A stretch of DNA of 64,000 nt from positions 372,001-436,000 of the forward strand of contig NZ_JAJFEQ010000005.1 in the NCBI RefSeq assembly GCF_020707265.1, written 5' to 3'. Below the pieces are notes generated by a model. It worked only from the letters and a program-made list of their open reading frames with translations. It was not told the DNA's origin and did not search any database. The stretch comes from Massilia sp. IC2-477 (lineage in GTDB: Bacteria > Pseudomonadota > Gammaproteobacteria > Burkholderiales > Burkholderiaceae_D). The translations under genes were made by a program, and so were the position numbers. Shown one piece after another: positions 28,930-36,394 of this stretch (position 1 is the first letter of the stretch; each line of letters starts with the position of its first letter).

Positions 28930-30110
28930 TGTCTCTCCACCCAGCGCAGGGCGCCGATCGCAATGAGCAGGAACAGCAGGCTGGGCGCGGCCGCCGTGAA
29001 GAAGGCCGGCAGTGCGGTCAGCACGCCCAGGCTCGAGAACAGTGCGTTGAGCAGCAGGAAGGCCACGCCGATCATGATGCCCACGAAGATCTTGAGGCTG
29101 ACGCCGCCGCTGCGGGTGTGCAGGTAGGCGAAGGGCAAGGCCAGCGCCATCAGCACCAGGATCGACAGCGGGTCGATGATCTTCTTCCAGAACGCGACCT
29201 TGAAGCGCTCGGTCTCCTGGCGGTTTTCCGCCAGGTGGCGGGTATAGGCCGCCAGTTCGTTGGCCGACATGCGCTCCGGTTCGGAACGCGACACCGACAG
29301 GATCTTGGGCGTGATCTCCGAGGCCAGCTCGAGCGTGGCCATCTTGCGGGTGGCGACGGCGGCGGTCTCCTGGCCGAAGCTGGCCGCGATCGACTGCCCC
29401 TGCGGCACCGGGGTGCCGGGCGCCGGCAGCGTGCGGCTGTTGCTGAACACGGTCTCGGAGACATCGCGCAGGCGCCAGGTGTTGTTGCCGCCATAAGTGC
29501 CGCCGGCCGCCGTGATCAGGGCGCGCATGCGCATGTTGGCGTCGAATTCGTACAGGCGCACGTCGACCAGCTGGCCGTCCGGGCGGATCTGGCGCACGTT
29601 GAAGAAGCGCGTGCCGATCACCGGACCTTTCACGCCATCGCTATGGATGCTGTCCTTGGTCCACATGCCTGAGCGGAAATCGGCCGACAGGGCCGAGCCC
29701 TTGGCCGCCAGGCGCACGCGCTCGGCCAGCGGGGCCGTGCGCGGGATGATCAGTTCGCCGAACACGAAGGTGACCAGGACCAGCACGATGCCGATCTTGA
29801 ACAGCATCCAGCCCGCCATCCGCGTCGACATCGAGGATGCGCGCATGATGGTGAACTCGGAGGTCGAGGCGAACTGCGCCATGGTGTAGATGGTGCCCAG
29901 CAGGGCCGCGACCGGCATCACCTGGTAGACATTGCCCGGCACCAGCAGCAGCACGTACATCACCGCGTTCTGGAATTCGTAGCCGCCCTTGCCCACCGAC
30001 GGCAGTTCGCTGGTGAGGTCCATGAAGGAGATCAGGGCCAGGAAGGCGACCAGCACGAAGGCGGTCGCCTGCGCGATATTGACCGCGAAATAGCGCTGCA
30101 GGATGCTCAT
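28926..30110 (-). CDS. lptG: LPS export permease LptG
   Basis: A 394-residue YjgP/YjgQ-family permease. It has three membrane segments at each end around a periplasmic jellyroll domain. MSILQRYFAVNIAQATAFVLVAFLALI at the start and LSILVLMALALPFAYLHTRSGGVSLKIFVG near the end are typical. With LptF and LptB it extracts lipopolysaccharide from the inner membrane and feeds the Lpt bridge. The start overlaps the lptF stop by 4 bp. Confidence 0.94.
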   Translation of the reverse strand: MSILQRYFAVNIAQATAFVLVAFLALISFMDLTSELPSVGKGGYEFQNAVMYVLLLVPGNVYQVMPVAALLGTIYTMAQFASTSEFTIMRASSMSTRMAGWMLFKIGIVLVLVTFVFGELIIPRTAPLAERVRLAAKGSALSADFRSGMWTKDSIHSDGVKGPVIGTRFFNVRQIRPDGQLVDVRLYEFDANMRMRALITAAGGTYGGNNTWRLRDVSETVFSNSRTLPAPGTPVPQGQSIAASFGQETAAVATRKMATLELASEITPKILSVSRSEPERMSANELAAYTRHLAENRQETERFKVAFWKKIIDPLSILVLMALALPFAYLHTRSGGVSLKIFVGIMIGVAFLLLNALFSSLGVLTALPAFFTAAAPSLLFLLIAIGALRWVERH

Positions 30111-31276
30111 TCGGCCTCCGACTTCGCCAGCGGCGCCGGCGCCGGGATTGGTGCGGCCGCCAGGGGCGCGCGGCGGCGCTTCCAGGCACTAAGCAGGGCC
30201 AGCGGATGCCAGCGGTGGTTGACGTTCAGGCGCCACGCGAACAGGGCCGCCACCGTGAGCGCGGCGGCCAGGTGCAGCGGCCACCAGGCCACGTCGAAAT
30301 CCAGCTTGGCGCGCTTGACGCTGTTTTCCATCAGCTTGTTCAGGTTCAGGTAAGTAAAGAAGATCAGCAGCGCCAGGATCATGTTGGCCGAGCTGCCGGC
30401 GCGCGGGTTGACGAAGCCGAGCGGAATCGCCAGCAGCATCAGCACCAGGCAGATCAGCGGGGCCGAGATGCGGTCGAGCAGTTCGGCGCGCGTGTACTGG
30501 TTCTCGACCTTCAGCAGGATCGAGGTGGGCAGCGCATTGCTGGGCGTGTCGGTCCCCAGCACCGGGGCGCGGGTAGCCACCCGCATCTTGTAGCGCTCGA
30601 ATTCCATCGACTGGAAGTCGGCCTGTCCCGGCTGGCCCTGGTAGCGCCGGCCGTTGGACAGCACCAGGTATTGGCCGCCATTGGCGTCGCTCTCGATCAC
30701 GCCTTCCCTGGCGACCACGATCGAGGTGCCGTTCTTGTCCTGCGAATTGACGAACACGTTCTGCACCACGGCGGTGTCGCCGCCCGAGCGTTCGACGAAG
30801 AACACCCGGTCGCTCGAGGAGGATTCGCGGAACTGGCCGGGCGCCACGCGCTTGAGGTCTTCGCGGTTCTGGAAGCGCTCGACGAATTCGAGGCGCTTGG
30901 ATGCGGCCCAGGGCGTGACCACCAGCGACAGCGCCGCGACCACCAGCACGATCGGCAGGCCGAAGGTCAGCACCGGCCGGATCCAGCGGCGCAGCGACAT
31001 GCCGGAGGCGAACCACACGACCATCTCGGAATCGCGGTAGCTGCGCGTGACCGCGGCCAGCACGGCGATGAAGGTGGTGAGGGTGAGGATGGTCGGCAGG
31101 TAATCCAGGATCGCGAACGCGATCAGGGCCAGCACGTCGGCCGAATCGACCTTGCCGCCGGCGGCCTTGCCCAGGACCCTGATCAGGGTCCAGGTAACCA
31201 GGATCGTGAACAGCACCGTAAAGGTGGCGCCGGCGGAGCTGGCGAGTTCACGTTGCAGGGCGCGTCGAAAGATCAT
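30107..31276 (-). CDS. lptF: LPS export permease LptF
   Basis: A 389-residue partner of LptG. The N-terminus MIFRRALQRELASSAGATFTVLFTILVTWTLIRVLG and the second block ALIAFAILDYLPTILTLTTFIAVLAAVTRSYRDSEMVVW are diagnostic of LptF. The C-terminal membrane block includes APLICLVLMLLAIPLGFVNPRAG. It is the first gene of lptF-lptG-cbiX and is divergent from pepA, with only 79 bp between the two start codons, as in many proteobacteria. Confidence 0.94.
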   Translation of the reverse strand: MIFRRALQRELASSAGATFTVLFTILVTWTLIRVLGKAAGGKVDSADVLALIAFAILDYLPTILTLTTFIAVLAAVTRSYRDSEMVVWFASGMSLRRWIRPVLTFGLPIVLVVAALSLVVTPWAASKRLEFVERFQNREDLKRVAPGQFRESSSSDRVFFVERSGGDTAVVQNVFVNSQDKNGTSIVVAREGVIESDANGGQYLVLSNGRRYQGQPGQADFQSMEFERYKMRVATRAPVLGTDTPSNALPTSILLKVENQYTRAELLDRISAPLICLVLMLLAIPLGFVNPRAGSSANMILALLIFFTYLNLNKLMENSVKRAKLDFDVAWWPLHLAAALTVAALFAWRLNVNHRWHPLALLSAWKRRRAPLAAAPIPAPAPLAKSEAE

Positions 31277-31355
31277 TCAATAAATAGCTATAATTGCAGG
31301 TTAGGCAGTGCGCCGCGTCAGTGCCGCAAAAATCACGAAACGGAGAACCAAAAAA

Positions 31356-32858
31356 ATGGACTTTAGCATAAAAGCATTCGACACCAAGAACACCCTGGCC
31401 GCCGCCAAAACCGGCGTGCTGGCAGTGGCCGTGTTCGAAAACAAGAAGCTGTCGCAGGCTGCCAGGGCTCTCGATGCCAGCGGCGACATCACCGCGGCGC
31501 TCAAGTCCGGCGATATCAGCGGCAAGGCCGGTTCGACCCTGCTGCTGCGCGGCGTGAACGGCGTCGCCGCGGCACGCGTGCTGCTGGTGGGCATGGGCAC
31601 GGACGAAGCGCTGAGCGAAAAGAGCTATAGCAGCGCCGTCGGCGCCGCCCTGAAGGTATTCGCTACCCTGGGCAGCCAGGATGCCATTATCGCATTCCCG
31701 CTGGCGGATGTGAAAGACCGCGACGTCAACTGGGCAGTGCGCGCACTTGTGATCGCCGCCAACGAGACCGAGCACCGCACTGATAGCCAGAAGAGCAAGA
31801 AAGACCCGCAGCCGACCGGCGTGCGCAAGATCACCATCGCCGCCGATGCCGCGAATGCCGCCACCGCGCTCAAGGGCACCCTGGCGCAGGCCGTCGCGAT
31901 CTCGAACGGCATGCAGCTGACCAAGGAACTGGGCAACCTGTCGCCGAACGTCTGCACCCCGACCTATCTCGCGAACACCGCGCGTCAACTGGCCGACGAG
32001 TACGGCTTCGACATCGAAGTGCTGGAGCGCAAGCAGCTGGAAGCCCTCAAGATGGGCAGCTTCCTGTCGGTGGCCAAGGGCAGCGACGAAGCGCCGAAGT
32101 TCATCGTCCTCAAGCACATGGGCGGCAACAAGAAGGATGCGCCGGTGGTCCTGGTCGGCAAGGGCATCACTTTTGATACCGGCGGCATCTCGATCAAGCC
32201 GGGTCCGGGCATGGACGAGATGAAGTACGACATGTGCGGCGCCGGCTCGGTACTGGGCACCTTCCGCGCAATCGGCGAGATGGGCCTGAAGCTGAACGTG
32301 ATCGGCATCGTGGCCGCCTGCGAGAACATGCCGTCGGGCCGCGCCTCCAAGCCGGGCGACATCGTGACCTCGATGAACGGCCTCACCATCGAGATCCTGA
32401 ACACCGACGCCGAAGGCCGCCTGATCCTGTGCGACGCCCTCACCTACGCCGAGCGCTTCAAGCCGGCCGCCGTGGTCGACATCGCCACCCTCACCGGCGC
32501 CTGCATCGTGGCCCTGGGCCATCACACCAGCGGCCTGTTCACCCGCCACGACGACGCGCACGACGCGCTGGCCGAAGAACTGCTGGACGCCGGCAAGCAG
32601 GCCGGCGACGTGGCATGGCGCTTCCCGCTGGGCGAGAACTACAACGAGCAGCTCAAGTCGAACTTCGCCGACCTGGCCAACATCGGCACCCCGGGCGCGG
32701 CCTCGATCACCGCGGCCTGCTTCCTGGAGAACTTCACCCGCAAGTACACCTGGGCCCACCTGGACATCGCCGGCACCGCCTGGAAATCGGGTGCCAACAA
32801 GGGCGCGACCGGCCGTCCGGTGCCGCTGCTGACCACCTTCCTGATGAACCGCGTCTGA
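31356..32858 (+). CDS. pepA: Leucyl aminopeptidase PepA
   Basis: A 500-residue M17 aminopeptidase with a two-metal centre, removing N-terminal residues from peptides in the cytosol. The signature NTDAEGRL is at 349-356; [17 protein letters not shown] and [14 protein letters not shown] supply further metal and active-site residues. The ATG at 31356 follows CGGAGAAC; an in-frame upstream start (31308) would add 16 basic residues and is rejected. E. coli PepA also binds DNA; that role cannot be judged here. A strong terminator follows. Confidence 0.95.
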   Translation: MDFSIKAFDTKNTLAAAKTGVLAVAVFENKKLSQAARALDASGDITAALKSGDISGKAGSTLLLRGVNGVAAARVLLVGMGTDEALSEKSYSSAVGAALKVFATLGSQDAIIAFPLADVKDRDVNWAVRALVIAANETEHRTDSQKSKKDPQPTGVRKITIAADAANAATALKGTLAQAVAISNGMQLTKELGNLSPNVCTPTYLANTARQLADEYGFDIEVLERKQLEALKMGSFLSVAKGSDEAPKFIVLKHMGGNKKDAPVVLVGKGITFDTGGISIKPGPGMDEMKYDMCGAGSVLGTFRAIGEMGLKLNVIGIVAACENMPSGRASKPGDIVTSMNGLTIEILNTDAEGRLILCDALTYAERFKPAAVVDIATLTGACIVALGHHTSGLFTRHDDAHDALAEELLDAGKQAGDVAWRFPLGENYNEQLKSNFADLANIGTPGAASITAACFLENFTRKYTWAHLDIAGTAWKSGANKGATGRPVPLLTTFLMNRV

Positions 32859-32867
32859 AATCTGGCA

Positions 32868-32915
32868 GCGCCGGAATGAAATATTCTTTCATTCCTGCGC
32901 TGTGGTGAAATATTA
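32868..32915. repeat. Tandem AT-rich palindromes behind pepA
   Basis: GCGC-C-GGAATGAAA pairs with TTTCATTCC-T-GCGC around a TATTC loop (32868-32900). A second palindrome TGAAAT-ATT-ATTTCA follows shortly after. Both sit between the pepA stop and its terminator. They share the TGAAAT core. Function unknown; an RNA 3' stem or a protein-binding site are possibilities. Confidence 0.5.
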
Positions 32916-32925
32916 TTTCATCAAG

Positions 32926-32952
32926 AAAAAAGCCCCGCATGCGGGGCTTTTT
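32926..32952. terminator. Bidirectional intrinsic terminator
   Basis: AAAAAGCCCCGC followed by GCGGGGCTTTTT forms a strong stem with A-run and T-run flanks. It can end pepA transcription on the + strand and the convergent lipoprotein gene on the - strand. Confidence 0.9.
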
Positions 32953-32957
32953 ATTGT

Positions 32958-33404
32958 TCAGAACACTGGACTGTCGACCCGCTGGCTTGCCGCCAGCGCA
33001 TCTTTCGACGGCAGCGGCGCCATCAGCACCGTCAGGTTGGCCGGGTAGGAGTAGCCCGCCCCGGTGTAGCGGTCGACAAGCATGCCGACCCCGGCGCTGA
33101 TCACGACATTCCCCATCAGCCCCGCCATGTCGGCGCGCGAGCCGACGCTTTCCTGCGCCACGCCGGCGCCGTCCTTCTTGCAGCTGACCGTCAGGGGCTT
33201 CGTGCTGCGGGTGACGGTCACCCGGCCCGGAGCGACCACGAACCAGCGCCCCATGTCATTGCTCAGGATGCAGCCCACCCCGCCGACTTCCTGGTAGTCG
33301 AGCACGGCATGCAGTTCGAGTTGCTGCAGGGGCGAATCGGATACGGTGGCGCAGCCGCTCAGCAAGAGCGGGACAGCCAGCAGGATAGAGAAAAGTTGCT
33401 TCAT
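32958..33404 (-). CDS. Small lipoprotein, function unknown
   Basis: A 148-residue protein with a lipoprotein signal: MKQLFSILLAVPLLLSGCATVSD, lipobox LLSG-C, with S/A rather than Asp at +2, which favours the outer membrane. The mature region has two Cys (VGCILSND, VSCKKDG), a hydrophobic MGNVVISAGVGMLVDRYTGAGYSYP segment resembling a glycine-rich membrane-associated helix, and ends LMAPLPSKDALAASQRVDSPVF. No family name can be given. An open frame continues upstream to 33974 but is shadow of neighbouring genes. Confidence 0.75.
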   Translation of the reverse strand: MKQLFSILLAVPLLLSGCATVSDSPLQQLELHAVLDYQEVGGVGCILSNDMGRWFVVAPGRVTVTRSTKPLTVSCKKDGAGVAQESVGSRADMAGLMGNVVISAGVGMLVDRYTGAGYSYPANLTVLMAPLPSKDALAASQRVDSPVF

Positions 33405-33445
33405 GCTGCCATTAACGGCAGGCAAGAACAAATGCTGAAGGGTAG

Positions 33446-33646
33446 CTATTCGGGAAGCGCCGCGAAACGCGGCACGGCGGCGCCGTCGACCTCGACGGTC
33501 TCGAAGAAGGCGGCGCGCGGACGGACCCAGACGGCGCCGTCCTGGCCGCGGTACACCATCACGGGCGTGTGGTCTGCTTCCAGCACGGCTTCGCACACCA
33601 GCTCGTAGACACCGCCCTTGTAGTGGCGGTAGCGTTGCGTGGACAC
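33446..33646 (-). CDS. DUF1653 protein
   Basis: A 66-residue protein matching DUF1653 over its length: RYRHYKGGVYELVCEAVLEADHTPVMVYRGQDGAVWVRPRAAFFE. The family has a small SH3-like beta fold and unknown function. It starts with GTG immediately after the stop of the preceding gene on the same strand, so translation is probably coupled. Confidence 0.85.
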   Translation of the reverse strand: MSTQRYRHYKGGVYELVCEAVLEADHTPVMVYRGQDGAVWVRPRAAFFETVEVDGAAVPRFAALPE

Positions 33647-33994
33647 TCAGGCCTTGCTGTCGGCCAGTTCCTTCTGCTTCTTCTTGAGGCCCTGGATGAC
33701 CTTCAGCACGCCTTCCATGCCGGCGGCTTCGTCCAGTTCGCTGAATGCGTCCAGCACTTCGTTGAGCACGCGGTTGCGCACCGTTGCTTCGTCCTGGGTC
33801 ACGGCCGGCTTCTGCTCTTCCCTGGCGAACTTCGATGGCGCTTCGGCTGCAGCCTTGGCGCCGTGCGTCAGGGCGGCCTGCCAGATCACCCAGCGGCGCT
33901 GGGTTTCGTAGACGAGATATTCCTCGGGTTTGTCCTCGCGGCGGCGGGTGATATGGCCTTCGCGGGCAGCCCACGCTTCGAATGCAGTGCGCAT
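33647..33994 (-). CDS. Hypothetical cytosolic protein
   Basis: A 115-residue, highly charged protein, starting MRTAFEAWAAREGHITRRRED and ending QGLKKKQKELADSKA. The N-terminal FEAWA...Y..W.IWQAA pattern is like short phage- or plasmid-associated proteins; the C-terminal half is probably coiled-coil. The start at 33994 has a good ribosome site (AAAGGA, 5 nt away). An upstream ATG at 34027 (adding 11 residues) has none. It is followed without a gap by DUF1653. Function unknown. Confidence 0.6.
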   Translation of the reverse strand: MRTAFEAWAAREGHITRRREDKPEEYLVYETQRRWVIWQAALTHGAKAAAEAPSKFAREEQKPAVTQDEATVRNRVLNEVLDAFSELDEAAGMEGVLKVIQGLKKKQKELADSKA

Positions 33995-34536
33995 TTCAGT
34001 CCTTTGTAAATCGGCGTTCGGGTTCATCTGCTATCGAAAAAACAAGATTTCGAATAGTACCACTTTGCACCGTGCCAACATGCCCCGCACGATTGATGGG
34101 CGGGGCTGGCAACCGAACCTGTTTTCTCAGTCTCCATAGTACTGCGTTAGTTGCCACAGCGCAATACCATATATTTATCAAGAAACAGTGTTAAATGCTT
34201 TCCCGCTAGTTTAATGCTTTTGCGAATGGTTTTACAGTCCACACTGCATAAAAAACACAGTGCTTTAGTATTCTATTAAGTTATTCTAGCATGACCACTT
34301 GTACTGCACACAATACTGTAGGTCGTTTAGCAACAATTTCCCACGGTTTATTATATTTACGACTGTTAAATTGATGAAATGAATGCAAGCAGCATAAGGC
34401 CGGCCTACCTCTCTTCCCGTGAAATCACGCAACAAAATCGGCGCTGCCGATTTCAGTTTGGATGAAGTCGCCTGCTGGTCATCAAAGAATGGTGCCTGAA
34501 TGATATAGTTTGTGTCCCGTTCATCAAGTAAATATC
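33995..34536. other. AT-rich intergenic region without a recognisable gene
   Basis: About 540 bp between a - strand hypothetical and the + strand glycosyltransferase. The stretch 34020-34390 is clearly AT-rich, in contrast to the rest of the window, with many TTTA/TATT runs. Only short open frames occur, none with a convincing ribosome site or protein pattern. It must hold promoters for both neighbours. It may be a remnant of acquired DNA or a regulatory/RNA region. Confidence 0.6.
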
Positions 34537-35496
34537 ATGGCCGTCTCCCTTTCGCTCGTCATCCCGACCTATAACCGCGCCCATCTCATCGCCGAAACGC
34601 TCGACTACGCCCTGCGCCAGACGGTGCCGTTCGCGGAGATCATCGTGGTCGACGATGGCTCGACGGATCATACCGTCGAGGTGCTTGGGCCCTACGAAGG
34701 ACGTATCAAGCTGATCCGCAGCGCGAACGGGGGCGTACAGGCCGCGCGCAATCGTGGCGTTGCCGCCGCCTCGAGCGAGTATGTCACCCTGTGCGATTCG
34801 GACGACCTGCTGGAGCCGCAGTTCGTCGAGACCATGGGCGCATGGCTGGATGCGCATCGGGACATCGATGCCGCGTACACCAATATCCGCAAGTTCCGCG
34901 GCGACGAGCTCGAATCCGACCACCTGTCTCAGGCCCCCGACAGCTTCATGCAGGGCGCCCGCCTGAGCGACGGCTTTTACCGCGACATTCCGGACCTGTA
35001 TCTGCGCCTGTTCACCATCCACTTTTTCTATCCGACCGGATGCACCCTCAAGAAGGCCTTTTACGAGGGAATCGGTGGCTTCAATCCGATGTTCAACCGC
35101 GTCGGCGCCGAGGACGGAGAGTTCACCCTGCGTGCGGCGGCCGCCGGCAAGATCGCCTGCTGCGCCGCGCCACTTGCGCGCATCAGGCGGCATGACGGCA
35201 ACGACTCGGCCGACGCGCTCTACATGATCGTGGGCAGCGCCCAGATCCTGGAATACGCTTCGCAACACCACCGCAATGTGCAGCAATATGTGCCGGCGCT
35301 GCGCGACATGGTCAGCGAGCTGCGCCTGCAGGCCGCCAACGACGCGTTTGCGAAAGCCAAGTTCGACATCGCCGAGCGCATGTTCGTACATCCCCACGCA
35401 GGCCCGATGGGCCTGAAATTTCACCTCAAGAAGACGATCACGCGCCTGCCCGCGCCCTTGCGACGGCTGGCGTGGAAAGCGACGCAGGCGCGCTAG
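34537..35496 (+). CDS. Family 2 glycosyltransferase
   Basis: A 319-residue GT-A fold enzyme. SLVIPTYNRAHLIAETLDYALRQT and VVDDGSTDHTVEV bind the nucleotide sugar; CDSDDLLEPQFVETMGAWLD supplies the metal-binding Asp motif; later GGFNPMFNRVGAEDGEFTLRAAA is the acceptor-side ED region. It likely adds a sugar to a surface polysaccharide or glycan; substrate unknown. It is not in a polysaccharide cluster but alone behind an AT-rich gap. The ATG at 34537 begins at the family start; an upstream ATG at 34510 would add 9 residues. Confidence 0.88.
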   Translation: MAVSLSLVIPTYNRAHLIAETLDYALRQTVPFAEIIVVDDGSTDHTVEVLGPYEGRIKLIRSANGGVQAARNRGVAAASSEYVTLCDSDDLLEPQFVETMGAWLDAHRDIDAAYTNIRKFRGDELESDHLSQAPDSFMQGARLSDGFYRDIPDLYLRLFTIHFFYPTGCTLKKAFYEGIGGFNPMFNRVGAEDGEFTLRAAAAGKIACCAAPLARIRRHDGNDSADALYMIVGSAQILEYASQHHRNVQQYVPALRDMVSELRLQAANDAFAKAKFDIAERMFVHPHAGPMGLKFHLKKTITRLPAPLRRLAWKATQAR

Positions 35497-35622
35497 CGGC
35501 TCTCCGCAGCTGGATGCGGCCTGGCCCCACTCCTGGTGCGCCAATCGGGTATGATGCGGCCGCCGCTGATGCTTGCCGCCCGCAAGCGGCGGCGCCCCTT
35601 TAAACACAGCTCACCGCATACC

Positions 35623-36390
35623 ATGAACATCGCCACCTGGAACGTCAATTCGCTGAAAATCCGTCTGCCGCACCTGCTTGCCTGGCTGGAGGCGAATCCG
35701 GTCGACGTGCTGTGCATCCAGGAGACCAAGCTCACCGACGACAAGTTTCCCGTGGCCGCGTTGAACGAGGCCGGCTACCAGGTCGCCTTCACCGGCCAGA
35801 AGACCTATAACGGGGTGGCGATCGTGTCGAAGCATCCGATCGAGGACGTCCAGAAAGGCAACCCGTATTTCGAGGACGAGCAGCAGCGCCTGATCGCCGC
35901 CACCGTCAAGGGCATGCGCATCATCTGCGCCTACGTGGTGAACGGCCAGGAAATCGGCAGCGACAAGTTCGCCTACAAGATGGCCTGGCTGGCGGGGCTG
36001 CGCGAGTGGGTGGCCGCCGAGCTGCGCGCGCATCCGCAGCTGGCCGTGCTGGGCGACTACAACATCGCGCCGGAAGCGCGCGACGTGCACGACCCGGCCG
36101 AATGGGAAAACCACATCCACTTCACCCCGCCCGAGCGCGAGGCGCTGCAGCAGCTGATGGCGCTCGGTTTGATTGATGCCTTCCGCCTGTTCGAGCAGCC
36201 GGAAAAGCAGTACAGCTGGTGGGATTACCGCCAGATGGCCTTCCGCCGCAACCGCGGCCTGCGCATCGACCACATTCTGCTGTCAAGCGCGCTGGCGGAG
36301 CGCTGCACCGCCTGCCACATCGACCGCGAGACGCGCAAATGGGAGCAGCCCTCGGACCACGCGCCGGTGGTGGCGACGCTGGCCGAGTGA
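35623..36390 (+). CDS. xthA: Exodeoxyribonuclease III
   Basis: A 255-residue EEP-family nuclease for base-excision repair (AP endonuclease and 3'-5' exonuclease). It starts MNIATWNVNSLKIRLPHLLAWL. The catalytic pieces are QETKLTDDKFP, GVAIVSKHP, LGDYNIAPEARDVHDP, NRGLRIDHILLS and PSDHAPVVATL. The start at 35623 coincides with the universal family start; a 29-residue upstream extension in frame is rejected. Confidence 0.94.
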   Translation: MNIATWNVNSLKIRLPHLLAWLEANPVDVLCIQETKLTDDKFPVAALNEAGYQVAFTGQKTYNGVAIVSKHPIEDVQKGNPYFEDEQQRLIAATVKGMRIICAYVVNGQEIGSDKFAYKMAWLAGLREWVAAELRAHPQLAVLGDYNIAPEARDVHDPAEWENHIHFTPPEREALQQLMALGLIDAFRLFEQPEKQYSWWDYRQMAFRRNRGLRIDHILLSSALAERCTACHIDRETRKWEQPSDHAPVVATLAE

Positions 36391-36394
36391 GCGC

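Noticed and set aside
34028..34400. Insertion sequence remnant in the AT-rich gap
   Set aside because: No terminal inverted repeats, target duplication or transposase-like peptide could be found.
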